A DNA stretch of 64,000 bases from Rhynchopus euleeides (lineage: Eukaryota > Euglenozoa > Diplonemea > Diplonemida > Diplonemidae). The notes below the pieces were generated by a model. The model had not been told where the DNA came from. It did not search any database and saw only the letters and a list, made by a program, of their open reading frames with translations. Of the stretch, positions 30,733-41,608 are shown piece after piece. The stretch is taken from contig OY723311.1 in NCBI GenBank assembly GCA_963210315.1, positions 1,116,001-1,180,000 of the forward strand, in the 5' to 3' direction. The number at the start of each line of letters is the position of its first letter. The first letter of the stretch is position 1. A program made the translations under genes and the position numbers.

Positions 30733-33397
30733 TATACACTGTCGTGTGAAGATACCTATCACTTGCCCCCTCCGCCCTCCGCCCCCCGAAATAACAGGCT
30801 TGTGGCTAAGCTGTGTTTGTCTCCGATAAATCTTCTCCCGCGAAGTGGTAGAGGGTGTGTGTTTCCACCGCCTAACAAAAGCTCTTGATATTGTTGCCCG
30901 CAGTCAAAAAAAAAGTCTCGCCAAGTTGGCGAGGATTTTTTTCCAAGGCCAAGTCTGGATTGGGGGGTGGGGGGGGGGGGGGGTGGGGGCGGCTCATATC
31001 AAACCAACTCGCCACAAGCCCTGTTTCTTTTATTGCTTTCACGGCGACAACCCACCGATCCCTGTTTTATCCACACTGCTGTTACCCCCTGGTAGGGTGT
31101 GTGCGTGTGATCAACCCATTCCACCTTCTCTTTTGCATCCTCTGCCCCCCCTTTGTGTGACTCTCAGAGCTATGGCATGCAGTGCCGCGTGCCCCCGATG
31201 GCTTTGTGAAATGTACGAATGCGTAGCAACAGCACGGTGGAGGATGTCGCATCAGAGTGCGCTCGTCGCGAATACCTACGCCAAAAGGAAGTTTCAAAAA
31301 ACAGTGCCGCTGGCAGCTCTGTTGGGCTGTGGTGGCATTGCATCAACAAGAAGGCAAATCATACAGGTTAGCGTGTGTGGGATACCCAAGGCTTTGCCGC
31401 CTGCGCCGAACCTTGAGGGAGCTGGGATGGAGTGCGTTCTTTTTAGCACCGGAGCTGTGTGTGTGCGATACATCTGCTTGACCCGATGATACAATAACAG
31501 AAGCAGGATGAAAAAAAAAGTAAAGGGCAGCGGTCCCTCGGGACGGGTGCGTGGCGACACCCCCCCTTAGCCAGCTTCGCAAATCAGACATGCAGATATT
31601 GGAAAAAGAAAACTTTGAAGCAATCCGGAAATCTGTGAGTTTTTATACCACGGAGGCAGTATCTAGTCACATACGGAGGGATAGCACTGATGAGTTTCCC
31701 CCTCCGAAACTACCTATGTATGCGTTAGGAAACGAAACATGATGTGAACCTGAGAAAGCCAAATGCAGAAATGTTCTCCTTCTTTCAGAATCAAGTGTAC
31801 CCTGTGCTGTGAATACTTCCTGAGGTTGAGGACGGACCCCGTCTATACTTTGAAAGTACACTGCCCCCGAACCTGCTCGCAGGGTAAGGGGCGTCAATGG
31901 GACAGATCAAGCTTGCTTGTGATTGTCGACACCAAAAAAAAAGTAAACAAAGCAAACGATACACCAGGGAGCACGCTTATCCTTCACCCGGTCTTTCGAT
32001 GGGCTGCGGTTTGCCTTTCGCAGAGGCTGATACGATGTGTTGTTCTCCTCTCCCTTGCAGGGGGGGGGGGGGGGGTGGGGTGCCTTGAGGAGGGTGTTGG
32101 TGGGAGGGCATGCGATTATCGCCGTGAGACGAATGTAGCAATTTAGCAACAGCTTCTGCATTCGAAGCGTCGCCGTCGTTGATGAGGGGCAATGCAAGGC
32201 CACACCAGCAGAGTTCGGCACACCCACACCCTGGATGCCTGTTCAAAACGATGGGATCGTGCGTTTTTTCGGGTGGATGTCGTCATGACCAGATATGCCC
32301 AGACCAAATCCCTTGCACTTCAAACTGCATCAACAGTCTCGCGTGCGTGGGACTCCTCCTCGCCCCAAGCGACTTGCTTCCCTCCCATGCCTTGGCACAG
32401 TTGGTCGATCACGAAGCTGAGTTTTGAGCTGTGCGGTTACCGCGGCGTGTGACAAAAGATGGGCACCTCCCCGTGAAGAGTTACGACACGCACGCATTCA
32501 CCCACCCCCCACCCCCCAATTTTTCTCATCGTCTCACGCCCAAGTCTGACTTATTATTGAGGGAAGAAATCGACAGCAAAAATGGATACTTTTTCGCCAC
32601 TGCCCTGGTCGCCTCTACTGTGCCAGGCTGGTGGTCGTCGGTAACCGTCCCATCGGATCCCACAACACCCCCATCTATTGAGAGCGGGAAAACTTCGTTT
32701 CCCGTCTGCCTCTCCTCCGTTCCTCCCCCTCTCTCCACCCCACCCTCCTAGCGTATTTTGAAAGTTCTTCAGAAAAACACCCTGACCCGACCCCGGAAAG
32801 AAGCACACGAGTGGGCCAACGCTACAACGACGTAGCGCACAATGTGGGGGGACGGGCACAAAGTTAAACACACCCCTCGCCCCCCTCTCTTATGTTGACC
32901 CGTTGCGAAGGGAGAGTTCAACTTTGTGATTTTACTTTTCTCCACTTTTCTCCTGCTTCGCGACCCCCCCCCCCCCCCTCTCCCATTTTATGTTATCACA
33001 CACCCATGCGGATCAAAAACCGCGGGCCATCTCAAATCACCCCACTCCCCCCCCCCCTTCCTCCTCCTCCTCCTCGCCCACCCCCCACCCCTCCTCCCCC
33101 AGCAGCCCAGCCTTACTGTTGATTCCAACACAGGCAAAAAGTCACGCCAAGTCAGGTGTGGGGGGGGGGGGGGTAGGGGGGGGTCACTGTTAAGGAAAAG
33201 TGGTAGACAAACGGCAATTTTTCCAACACCCCCATTCCTACCCCCGGAGAGCCGATTTTTGGGTATCTGTTGGCCGATATGTGGTGGAAAACAGGTTTTA
33301 GGCCCATTTCGGTGGTTTCTGACACCCAGGAAGGCATTTTTCGCCCATTTTAATTTTTGTACCAGAACTTGTACCTCAGGGAAGTAGCGTAGCTTCG
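30733..33397. other. Gene-free repeat-island DNA
   Basis: I see no supported gene or complete mobile element. There are G and C runs (30961-30985, 32059-32076, 32965-32980, 33159-33172) and scattered short frames without motifs. Confidence 0.45.
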
Positions 33398-34139
33398 TCA
33401 TTTTTGACCACAACCACTGGGAAGAGGCATTGTTTCCAGTTCCGCATGCATATCGCCCACGAGGTTCTTCTGGAGCTCAAGGATGGTGAATTCATACTGG
33501 TGGAGCCCGCTCTCCTCGGCGAGATCCATTAATTCAGCACTCCGTTTCCTTCCCAGGAAGCTGCGGGTCTCGCCCTGTTTGTGGGCCCGGTACCTCCGGG
33601 AACGCTTCCTGAGCAGTTGTTTGGGGACGCGGTCGCTTCACAAATGCGCACACATCCTCTGCCGAGGGTCAGGAGGATTTCCCCCCTCAGTTTCATTCAC
33701 TATTCCGCTTGTGTTGAGCTGTGCGAGTGCAGTCACCGTTGAGGCTGTACTCCTCGAAAGCGGCTGATCAGCTGTACTACCATTGACGAGAGGAGACCCC
33801 CCAGCCAGTCGTGCTCCACACCTGTTTGAGGTTGATCCACACCGACCTCGGCTCACGTCAGCACGAGAGTACGAGCGCTGCAGTGGGGTACGTGTTCGTA
33901 CACGGGCAACCGGGCCACTCTGCACCTTCACCACGGTGTGCTTCCGGTACAACAACCGGTACGTACCTTCCTGTGCGAGATCTGCGACCTGCGGCGCCGC
34001 CATCTCACATCAGGGCTTGCACCGCTGTTCCGATCGACTCCACAGGAACTTCTCGGCATCTTTGAAGGGTGAAACAGAGCTATTCTTGGCCCATTGCATG
34101 TTGATCGCGATGAGACCTTGCTCACGGGGGGTGGGCTAG
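33398..34139 (-). pseudogene. Decayed coding fragments on the minus strand
   Basis: Three consecutive - strand stretches read like protein but lie in different frames broken by stops: INMQWAKNSSVSPFKDAEKF (near 34100), then AQEGTYRLLYRKHTVVKVQS (near 33950), then RSAELMDLAEESGLHQYEFT with ILELQKNLVGDMHAELET (33400-33560). GC content is raised over neighbours. I do not recognise the family; a mobile-element origin is likely given the setting. These fragments are the best evidence for any - strand coding in the window, and they are broken. Confidence 0.3.
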
Positions 34140-34362
34140 GTACAAGTTCTGGGACGGAAAATTAGGATGGGGTCTGAAAGGGTAACAAGGCCACAGATCA
34201 TGTTGTAGTGGGGGTATATCCGGGTTCCGACACATTCTGGACCGGTTTTTCATATTTTTTTGACCCAAAAATGCCCTCCGAGGGAAAGTGGAATTTTGGG
34301 GTTTGTCCCCCCCAGTGACCCCCCCCTAGGCATACAGTGCAAACGATAATTATTATCGCATA

Positions 34363-34710
34363 CCTGGGACCCCCCGTGTTTAAGTCCCCCCCCTGGAGGC
34401 GATTTTCGGCCGGGGGGGACTTAAACACGGGGGGGGCGGACCTAAACACAGGGGGGGCTTAAACACGGGGGTGGCACAGTGGAGACCAAGAAGACCTCTT
34501 CCTCTGCTGTCGTAGGGGGGTAATTCCGGTCCGGATGGACTTTTGGCACCCCACTTTTCGACTCTGACAGCACCTGGAGGGCCTAGGGGCCACCTGATGA
34601 CCCTCCAGACCAGCCCACCCCTGTGTTTAAGTCCCCCCCCTGCCAGACCCCCAGGGGGGGACTTAAACACGGGGGTAAGGGGGGGGGACTTATACACGGG
34701 GGGTCCCAGG
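34363..34710. mobile_element. 348-bp nested MITE-like element with ACTTAAACACGGGG subrepeats
   Basis: Inverted ends CCTGGGACCCCCCGTGTTTA (about 27 bp, one mismatch) flanked by TA, inserted inside the left terminal region of the 3.9-kb element. The word ACTTAAACACGGGGG (or its complement) occurs about six times inside. Confidence 0.8.
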
Positions 34711-35520
34711 TACGATAATTATTATCGTATTCCCATTATAGTATATTATCGTATACGATAATATACGATAATGGTGCGATAATTTTTTGAGATTTTCGGA
34801 AAACCAGAAATCAGCCCAGAACACATTGAAAAAGTGGTAAAAGTGGAGCCGGAAGCTGCCATTTTTGCTTCTTTGAATTATTGGTGACGGGGGGCTTCAC
34901 TCAGAAGTGTAGAATGTCCCTCACAAATGGGTGGCAGAGACACAACACACATAGTGCCATGACATGCACATCACTATGTCTGTCTGAAGAAGTTTCAGGC
35001 ACAGTGGGGCGGAGAGGACTCTGGGTATTGGGCAGTGGTCGTTCCACATGCCCTTCCCCTCGTGACTTACACCCTGTCGCCACCCCACTTCATGGAAAAC
35101 ATGACTACGCAGCAACAGGGTCATACTTGCGGCGGTATGCAACCACCAGTACAGCCTGTTGCGGGTTCGCAAAGCCGACTGGTACGCTGCCTTGCTGTCG
35201 GGACCCAGATACTGAGGACACCCCTGTGAGAACACTGAGGGAAGACGTTGGGCTAGCCTAGTTGAAGCAGGTGTCGGGGTGACCGAGACAGAGCACCCTG
35301 CCCAGAACATGAACAAGAAAGACTGTTCGAATGATAGGGAAGAACGTGATAGGCAGGTGGTCTTCGGTGCAATGTTTGGAGAGATCAGGATATTTCTCTT
35401 CAAGGCTACCACTTATGTTGGACTTGGCCTTCGCTCCCGTGAGCAGTGAAAAAGTGAGGAACACCGTTCTTCCCCTCTGACTGACGACCAGTGATGACAT
35501 AGCGAAGGACCTTGAATGGG

Positions 35521-35935
35521 GTTTGAACCCGAGAGAGGCAATACTCAACCAAAGGTATTCTTCAGGACCTGGCACGGAACGGGCGATACGAACGCTCCCA
35601 CCGTGCGCACGGACCTGTCTGCAACTCTACAAGGAACCACGGGGTGGGGCGCGCACATCACCTCGGAGGCCTCAAGGAGCCTGCCTGACCTGCACGACTC
35701 CGCTGCGCTACAAGGCGGAGCTCGGGCGCCATCCTCACCGACAGCAAGGCAAGGGGTGATGATCATCTGGAGACACCTGAGCCCATGCAGGATCGGAGAG
35801 ACGCGATCCACCTGAGGGAGACCACCATCCACCTCCTTCGGACAGACCACACAGCCTTGTCGATGACCACAGCAGCCCGGACACAGACCAGTACGCGTAC
35901 CCTGCCTGCAGCACCGGACCCCACAGGCTCATCTT
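35521..35935 (+). pseudogene. Degenerate LINE ORF2 C-terminus (RNase H tail)
   Basis: Frames are broken, but an RNase H-like word AILTDSKA (near 35730) is followed about 90 bases later by ETTIHLLRTDH (35817-35852). The second motif matches ETTIRRLRADH in the 45.7-kb copy. In non-LTR elements a TDS-containing RNase H is followed by an L-R-T-x-H segment and a zinc knuckle; the knuckle is lost here. Confidence 0.45.
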
Positions 35936-36154
35936 ACCCTTCCTGGGGCTGGGAGAATGGTAGTGATCTCTATTTTGTGGCTGATTGTGGCCCTTGGCGG
36001 GGTTTGGTGGCGTTTGGCGGTAAACTGGAGATTTCGGTGATTGGTTTCGGGCAAAATCAGGTGGGTATCGCATACGATAATGGGATTATCGTATGTTATC
36101 GCCAGCCATCCGGTTAAATAGTGCCCATTTCCAGGTTTTGGCCAATTCTAAATA

Positions 36155-36499
36155 CCGTATACGTAAATATTATGGAACGTAAATATTATGGAACGGGCCC
36201 ATTTTTGCCCGGTCCGTTCCATAATATTTACGTTCCAAAATATTTACAGGGCCAGTTGGGGACTCGGTGGTGAGGATGGTTTGCCTCAGGAATCGCACGA
36301 AAAGTGCACGAGTAGGTCCCGTCAGGGACTCTGTATGCCGTCCGATCACCTGGTCCAAGTCCCCGAGTCGCAGAAAGCCCTGTAAATATTATGGAACGAA
36401 AAAAATCTGGAACGCCAACCCACCAGCGTTCCATAATATTTACGTTCCATAATAATTACGTTCCATAATATTTACGTTCCAAAATATTTACGTATACGG
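36155..36499. mobile_element. 345-bp MITE-like element (CCGTATACG family), copy 2
   Basis: It has the same length as copy 1 and is in opposite orientation, with TA on both sides and the same subrepeats. A few substitutions and one AATAATTACG variant of the terminal unit separate it from copy 1. Confidence 0.88.
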
Positions 36500-36726
36500 T
36501 AGTACAAATTTACCCACTTTTTTGGTCCAGGAGTTCCTTCACTCACACCGTTTTTTTGCCGCGGTTTCCCGTCTTCCCAGCTTCCGACGGTTGTTTGCGA
36601 CCCCCCCCCCCCCCGCCCTCCTCCCACACCATGAATCTAGAAAAAATCAAAAAGCCTGAACGGTCTTCATACCCAACACCTCCCCGGCACCACGAATCTA
36701 GTTCTAGTCGTGCAGCACCGATCACC

Positions 36727-36805
36727 AGGAGAACACGCAGGCTGTGCAGACTGCGCCTGAGTCACGCAGGCTGCGCCTGAGTCTGCACAGCCTGCGTGTT
36801 CTCCT
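36727..36805. repeat. Perfect hairpin, 25-bp arms, 29-base loop
   Basis: The left arm AGGAGAACACGCAGGCTGTG... (36727-36751) is complemented exactly by 36781-36805. The loop repeats part of the arm (CGCAGGCTGCGCCTGAG). It lies just upstream of the coding-like block in the 3.9-kb element. Confidence 0.75.
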
Positions 36806-36969
36806 CGTCACAATCAAAATCGCTGTCGTAGTCGGTGTCGTTGCCAACACCGAGTGGCCTCTCGTCATTTTCCCGAACGTACATTGCAAAGTGCACCTTC
36901 TGTGAGGGTCTTGCAGACGGGTTGTTGGTGGTGGTGCTGCGGCAGGACGTGGGAAGCAAAACAGGACGA

Positions 36970-37557
36970 GACATTTGCGCTGGATGGGCTGAAGGACCTC
37001 GCGGATCTCACCACGACCAAAAAGGTGAAGTGCAACACCTGCGGCGGGGAGGCCACTTCAAAGCTCGCTGCTTGCCGCTTCGCAGAAGTTCTCTTCGGGG
37101 TTGTCGATCGCTTCGATAGTGCCGGCAAGAAGGTCAAGACGGCAAGCAGCATCCCCAACGAGCTTGAGCTGTTGGAGGTGGTCCCCGGGGAGATCGCTAG
37201 CGCGGAGCCGACCACGGTGACGTACCGGCTGACAGCCTCGTCTAGTGCTGCGAAGGGGCCCGACCAATGGCCCGATCAGCAGTCCGCAAAGTACGAGACG
37301 CAAGCCGCTCGGTTCCATGGCAGTCGCGTGCTGAAGTGGGTCGTGACAGGGACGACATTTCTGGCAGGTTGGGCCAGCTCCTGCGCGGGCTCAGGGAGGA
37401 AGGCACTCCCATGGATGCCTCTTCCTGGCTAGGGCTGGCTCGTTTGCTTCGCCCTCTGGACTGTATCCAGCAGCTTGCTCGTCGCTACCCATCCACCCTC
37501 GGGCAGCTGGTGAAGACGACACGGTCGGGCGTGGTGGTCGACTGTGACACGCAATGA
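36970..37557 (+). pseudogene. Coding-like cargo block of unknown family, frame-broken
   Basis: The frame from ~36980 reads FALDGLKDLADLTTTKKVKC then NTCGGEATSKLAACRFAEVL and LELLEVVPGEIAS, with a Cys pair (CNTC) that could bind zinc. It shifts near 37345 to a second frame reading RDDISGRLGQLLRGLREEGT and IQQLARRYPSTLGQLVKTTR, ending at the TGA at 37555. GC content and codon choice resemble host genes. Either one intron or a frameshift separates the parts. Function unknown; it could be a captured host gene or an unrecognised transposon protein. Confidence 0.35.
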
Positions 37558-38202
37558 CCGTCGTTGCGAGGCACTGCAGCACAGCAGCAACAGCAGGCGG
37601 ACATCCGGTGAGGGCACGTGACGCACCTTCCTTCAGGTGTGCCCAGTACTCCCCTGCCACCTTTGCACTCCTTTTTGGCATTGTCTCGTCTCCGAGACTC
37701 CTGGTGGGTGATGCTATGTCTCGGGACAATATGAAGGCAAAGGCAACTATTCCTGTAATATTCCCATTCTGGGGTGGTGGGGAAGGGGTCGCCCCCCCTC
37801 TCTCCCTCTGGGGCTTTTCCCTTCAAAAACCGCATTCTCGCATTGTTTGAGTGCATCCGTACCTCATACTTTTTCTCTCGCCAAAAATGGTGGGAAAAAA
37901 ACCCATTACTCCTTGGACCACTGAAGGAAAAAAGTAGGTAAATTTATTTTCCCCCCTCTTGATAACTTTTGAGTAAATTTTTTCGGGATCCTGGATCCCT
38001 CAATAGTCAATAGTATTTAGCCTACCGGCTGGTTATCGCATACGATAATAATTATCGTATCTGGTCGTATACGATAATCCATTATCGCATCATACGATAA
38101 TGGATTATCGTATGCGATAATGAATTATCGTATGCGACAATTTTCCGAAAATTATCGTATCTGGTATATATGCGATAATAATTATCGTTTGCACTGTATG
38201 CC

Positions 38203-39042
38203 TAGGGGGGGGGGGGGGAGGGCCTTCAATCAGAAGTGCACAAAGGCGAGCAGAGGTAGGTCGCGCTAGCCTCACTAGCTGTAAAGTGACACAGTCTGAC
38301 ACGCACAGTGACACAGAACGGAGCCCCCACCTGACAAAGGGAGACTGGGATGGGTTGGGTTGTGCGCGCGCATGACGTCTGAAGGGGGCAGTGGGGATTG
38401 CAGCGAGACACCCAATCCATCACACTGCTGCCTCGCAAAACCACCTGTTTTTCGTTCAAAAATCGTTCAAAACTGGCGTGGTTTTTGGCAGCCGCAACGA
38501 GACACGGCAACGCATCGAACGGGGGATCCCCCCCTCGTTGAATAATTGTATCAGTTGCCCTGTGCCCCGGGAAGGCGGGGGGGAGGGGCACGTTTTGCTC
38601 TTCTCCACACAGCCACCACCACACCCCGCCTCTATATTGTGTCATGCAGAAGGTCTTCTTCCACACATCTGTTCGTTGTTTTAACACGACCCGCTGCCCC
38701 CAGCCCCCTGCTACATTGTAATTGCGTGACGAGGATGATTCGGTCGGGGCGTGGCGCCTGTCTTTACTCTACATAATTCCACACACCCCGACCCCCGTGT
38801 ATCTCTCTCACTCTCGCCTTTCCTCCTTCCAGAAGGGTGCCAAAAGCGCCTGGGATTCGGAACAATCGCAGGGGATTCTTCAGGTGTTCTCCCCACGCAG
38901 CACGTGCCACCAGAAGAAGAACACGCCGGGAAAAACCTCGCGGTGTTATGATATAGGCTGTGCTGCAACACATTGTCAAGAGGAAAAAAAAAGTGAAAAT
39001 GAACAATCGATGAACGCCTTCCTTCTGGCGAAGTTTATTTTT
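38203..39042. other. Spacer between TIR element and PAT element 2
   Basis: No gene is seen. The spacer starts with a G run and includes an ATCGTTCAAA motif near 38461. The left border of the PAT element is the T run ending at ~39043. Confidence 0.5.
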
Positions 39043-39139
39043 TTTTTGGAAGAACAGCTAGCTTTTCGCACTAAAAAGACTCGTGGCAGCGTTCGGTATC
39101 TGCACACATGCACTAGCAGGCACCGTTCGTACAAACAAA
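39043..39139 (+). repeat. Left terminal repeat A1 of element 2
   Basis: 97 bp from the T run and GGAAGAACAGCTAGC to CCGTTCGTACAAACAAA; repeated at about 43273-43370. Confidence 0.9.
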
Positions 39140-39163
39140 AACTGGGTTCGTACTCAGTAAAAT

Positions 39164-40696
39164 ATGTCGCAGCTGAGCTCGGTCGATTGGAGCAAGGTCA
39201 CAGTACCTGTCCTTCCGGAGGGCGTTAAGCCCGCCGAGCCGCGTGCGCGCTGCATCTTTCCGCGCTGTGCCATCGAGCACAAAAGCGCGGAATCGGAGCA
39301 GTGCTGGAGGTGTGGGTGCCGGGGTCGGGTGATCTGCCCGGAGTGGAAGGCAGTGTCAGGCGAAACAGGGGCCCTCAGCCCGTTTGTGAAGGGCGAAGGG
39401 GCGAGCGAGTGGTGTTTCCCGCTGTGCGCGTTCGCTGTGGGAAGCGGTGAGGACCCGGAAGGGGACCGGACCACGAAAGCGAGCGCAGAGGAAAAGGTGA
39501 GTGCGGCCGCGACTGAAGTGGCTGAGGCCTTCTCCGTGCCCTTCCCTAACACACAGCACTCCCCCCAGGCCCCTGCAGAACCTGTCTTCCCTCCCTCTGT
39601 CGTGCCCCCCCTCCCTTCCCCTGTCCCTCAAGGACATGTGCATCCCGTGTACGCCCCTCAAGGGCCGGGCTCTGCTAGGCCAGCGAACCAAGTGCACCCA
39701 CTGCAGGCCCCTCAAGGGCCAGGTGCTGTCGCGCAGGCCGCCCCTCTGGGTTTCGTCCAGCCTACCTATGCCCCTCAAGGGCCGGGCTCGGTGTTACCGA
39801 CGGGCCAAGTGCACCCCATGTACGCCCCTCAAGGGTCGGGCTCTGCCACTCTGTCCGCCCAGGGGCACCCAATGCAAGCCCCTCAAGGGCTGGGTGCTGT
39901 CCCTCATGCGGCCCCCCAGGGGATCGTCCAGCCCACGTATGCCCCTCAAGGGCTGGGCTCGGTGTCACAGACAGGACACTCCCTGTACCCCCCTCAGGGG
40001 CAGGGCTCCGCAGCACTCCCCCATGCTCCTCAGGGAGTGGGTCCCGGCATGCCTGCTGTCCCCCAAGGGCAGGGGTCATTCGTGTACGCCCCTCAAGGGT
40101 ACGACGCAGCGTACGCCGCTCAGAACCCCTACGCAGCCATGCCGAGTTATGGAGGGCAGTGGCCATCGGAAGAGCTTCCCGATTTGGCGCGGGTTGTCAC
40201 ATGGCTCCCCTTCCTGAACGACCCGAACAAGCTGGAGAGCTTGTGGACGCACCTGATCATGCGCCATGACGCTCCGGCTGCCGCCACCCAGAGCTCCCAG
40301 TTTCACGAGCGTCGTGTCCTCCTGAAGAGTCTGCGGAGGATGATGTACATGCAGGGGGCGGCATCTATGGGGGTCCTGATGAACGACATGGTGGTTCGCC
40401 TCGAGGCCATCCTAGTCAAGGAGGTGCTGATCGAGGCTGGCCTGCGCCGCGAGCAGGCGGCTGTGGGCGCTGGGGAGTTCGAGGAGCGACTGGCGGCCCT
40501 CCCCTTCATGTCGGTGACGCGCGAGAAGATGACTACCCTGCAGTCGGAGGCCCGCCTGGCGGCCCAACGCCACAAGCCCAGTGCGGAGCCGAGCCCTCGC
40601 AACCCGCAGAGGCCGAAGGGGGCAGACCGGGTCACCGGATACAAGCACAAGGGGGGTTTTCAGCAGGGCGGAAAAGGGAAGCACCCTCGCCAATGA
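39164..40696 (+). CDS. Element 2 ORF1, Gag-like protein with APQGPG repeats
   Basis: 510 residues from ATG 39164. Residues ~27-90 have Cys pairs (RCIFPRC, CWRCGCRGRVIC, CFPLC) that may form a zinc-binding fold. Residues ~155-310 are about ten degenerate repeats of ~20 residues, each with APQGPG or a variant (YAPQGPGS, QAPQGLGA), seen in DNA as recurring CCCCTCAAGGGC. Residues ~335-480 are globular and helical (LARVVTWLPFLNDPNKLESL). The tail is basic (FQQGGKGKHPRQ). By position it is the structural protein. Its TGA stop (40694-40696) is followed in the same frame by the recombinase, with context CAA TGA CTG, so readthrough is possible. Confidence 0.8.
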   Translation: MSQLSSVDWSKVTVPVLPEGVKPAEPRARCIFPRCAIEHKSAESEQCWRCGCRGRVICPEWKAVSGETGALSPFVKGEGASEWCFPLCAFAVGSGEDPEGDRTTKASAEEKVSAAATEVAEAFSVPFPNTQHSPQAPAEPVFPPSVVPPLPSPVPQGHVHPVYAPQGPGSARPANQVHPLQAPQGPGAVAQAAPLGFVQPTYAPQGPGSVLPTGQVHPMYAPQGSGSATLSAQGHPMQAPQGLGAVPHAAPQGIVQPTYAPQGLGSVSQTGHSLYPPQGQGSAALPHAPQGVGPGMPAVPQGQGSFVYAPQGYDAAYAAQNPYAAMPSYGGQWPSEELPDLARVVTWLPFLNDPNKLESLWTHLIMRHDAPAAATQSSQFHERRVLLKSLRRMMYMQGAASMGVLMNDMVVRLEAILVKEVLIEAGLRREQAAVGAGEFEERLAALPFMSVTREKMTTLQSEARLAAQRHKPSAEPSPRNPQRPKGADRVTGYKHKGGFQQGGKGKHPRQ

Positions 40697-41608
40697 CTGG
40701 GCCCCTGGGCTCCCCTCCTCGAGCGGCACCAGGTGCGCAGACCTGCACCGCCCGTCTCAGAGGAGGGGTACAACGACTTGCGGCACGAGACGTCGTCCTT
40801 CCTGGCGGGGTGCTACCGGGAGAGTTCTCTCCGGGCGATGATCTCCGTGGAAGCTCGTGCCGCGCAGTTTTACGCAAATCTTTCTCCCCACGACCCCAAC
40901 TTAGATCCCGAGATGGCCTTCTTGATGTGGCTCAGGTCGCTCATGCAGCAGTCGAGGATCTCCCCCGCGAGTGCCAGGCAGTACCTGACGTACCACGCCA
41001 TGGCGAAGATCTCCTCCGGCGAGGCGTTCCGGAGGGCAACCCTCCAAATACCCAGGGAGGAAAGACGGCAGCCGGAGACAGTGAACCCGAACAGGGTGTT
41101 CAACGTTGTTTTTCGCAAGCCGGTAAGCCTCCCGGCTGTGGCCCTCGCTCTGCAGTGGAGCACGGGGTGCCGGTGGAGCGACATGGAGAGGCTGCGGTGC
41201 CGGGATGTCAGCTTCCTGGACTCGGGCTACATCATGGTGGTGTTTGTGGGAGGAAAGACAGATCTCTTCCAGAAAGGACAGGCCCTCCTGCTACCCCCCA
41301 CAGGCCGATACATCGGCCTCCTGCGCCACTGGATCACTCATCGGCAGCAAGTGTCCCCTCAAGGGACCTTGTTCCAGGGCCTGCAATATGCCCACTACAA
41401 CACCTACCTGCGGGACTCTCTATGCATCCTGTCCCACGGTATCCGGCGGAGTGCCCTGCAGGTTACCGCGGAGGCGGCGGGACAGCGTGCCGCCCAACAC
41501 CTAGCTCGGCATCGGAACGCAGCTTCAACGGAACAGTATCTCCCGCCTCAACTATGGCAAGCGACTCTGGAGACGAAGGAAGCGACGCGGATCTTGCAGA
41601 GTCAGTAA
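40697..41608 (+). CDS. Element 2 tyrosine recombinase
   Basis: The frame continues from ORF1 after a single TGA and ends at 41608. The first ATG is 40838, but coding-like sequence (YNDLRHETSSFLAGCYRESS) lies before it, which favours a Gag-YR readthrough product; initiation at 40838 would give 256 residues. Catalytic residues are complete: GCRWSDMERLRCRDV (Arg), SHGIRRSALQ (His-x-x-Arg), HLARHRNAASTEQYLP (His and Tyr). The N-terminal core-binding domain includes FLMWLRSLMQQSRISPASAR. It integrates the element's circular DNA. Its 3' end overlaps the RT start by 55 bases. Confidence 0.88.
   Translation: MGPWAPLLERHQVRRPAPPVSEEGYNDLRHETSSFLAGCYRESSLRAMISVEARAAQFYANLSPHDPNLDPEMAFLMWLRSLMQQSRISPASARQYLTYHAMAKISSGEAFRRATLQIPREERRQPETVNPNRVFNVVFRKPVSLPAVALALQWSTGCRWSDMERLRCRDVSFLDSGYIMVVFVGGKTDLFQKGQALLLPPTGRYIGLLRHWITHRQQVSPQGTLFQGLQYAHYNTYLRDSLCILSHGIRRSALQVTAEAAGQRAAQHLARHRNAASTEQYLPPQLWQATLETKEATRILQSQ

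Larger units (their letters stand above)
34329..38202. mobile_element. 3.9-kb TIR element, TA-flanked, carrying coding-like cargo
   Basis: The ends are perfect 34-bp inverted repeats beginning GGCATACAGTGCAAACGATA, flanked by TA. Just inside both ends lie clusters of the palindrome-like word CGATAAT/ATTATCG (34342-34790 and 38033-38190), typical of subterminal transposase-binding repeats. Inside are a nested 348-bp element (34363-34710), copy 2 of the CCGTATACG family (36155-36499), a LINE fragment (35521-35935) and a coding-like block (36970-37557). No transposase is recognised. Alternatively the ends may bound a composite of separate insertions. Confidence 0.65.

Noticed and set aside
39630..40110. 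CRISPR-like array (CCCCTCAAGGGC recurring about every 60 bases)
   Set aside because: The repeats are short, degenerate and encode in-frame APQGPG amino-acid repeats within the Gag-like protein.
40693..41553. Extended N-terminus of the element 2 RT frame
   Set aside because: The open frame runs through the recombinase coding region in another frame and is proline/arginine-rich there; the ATG at 41554 is a better start.
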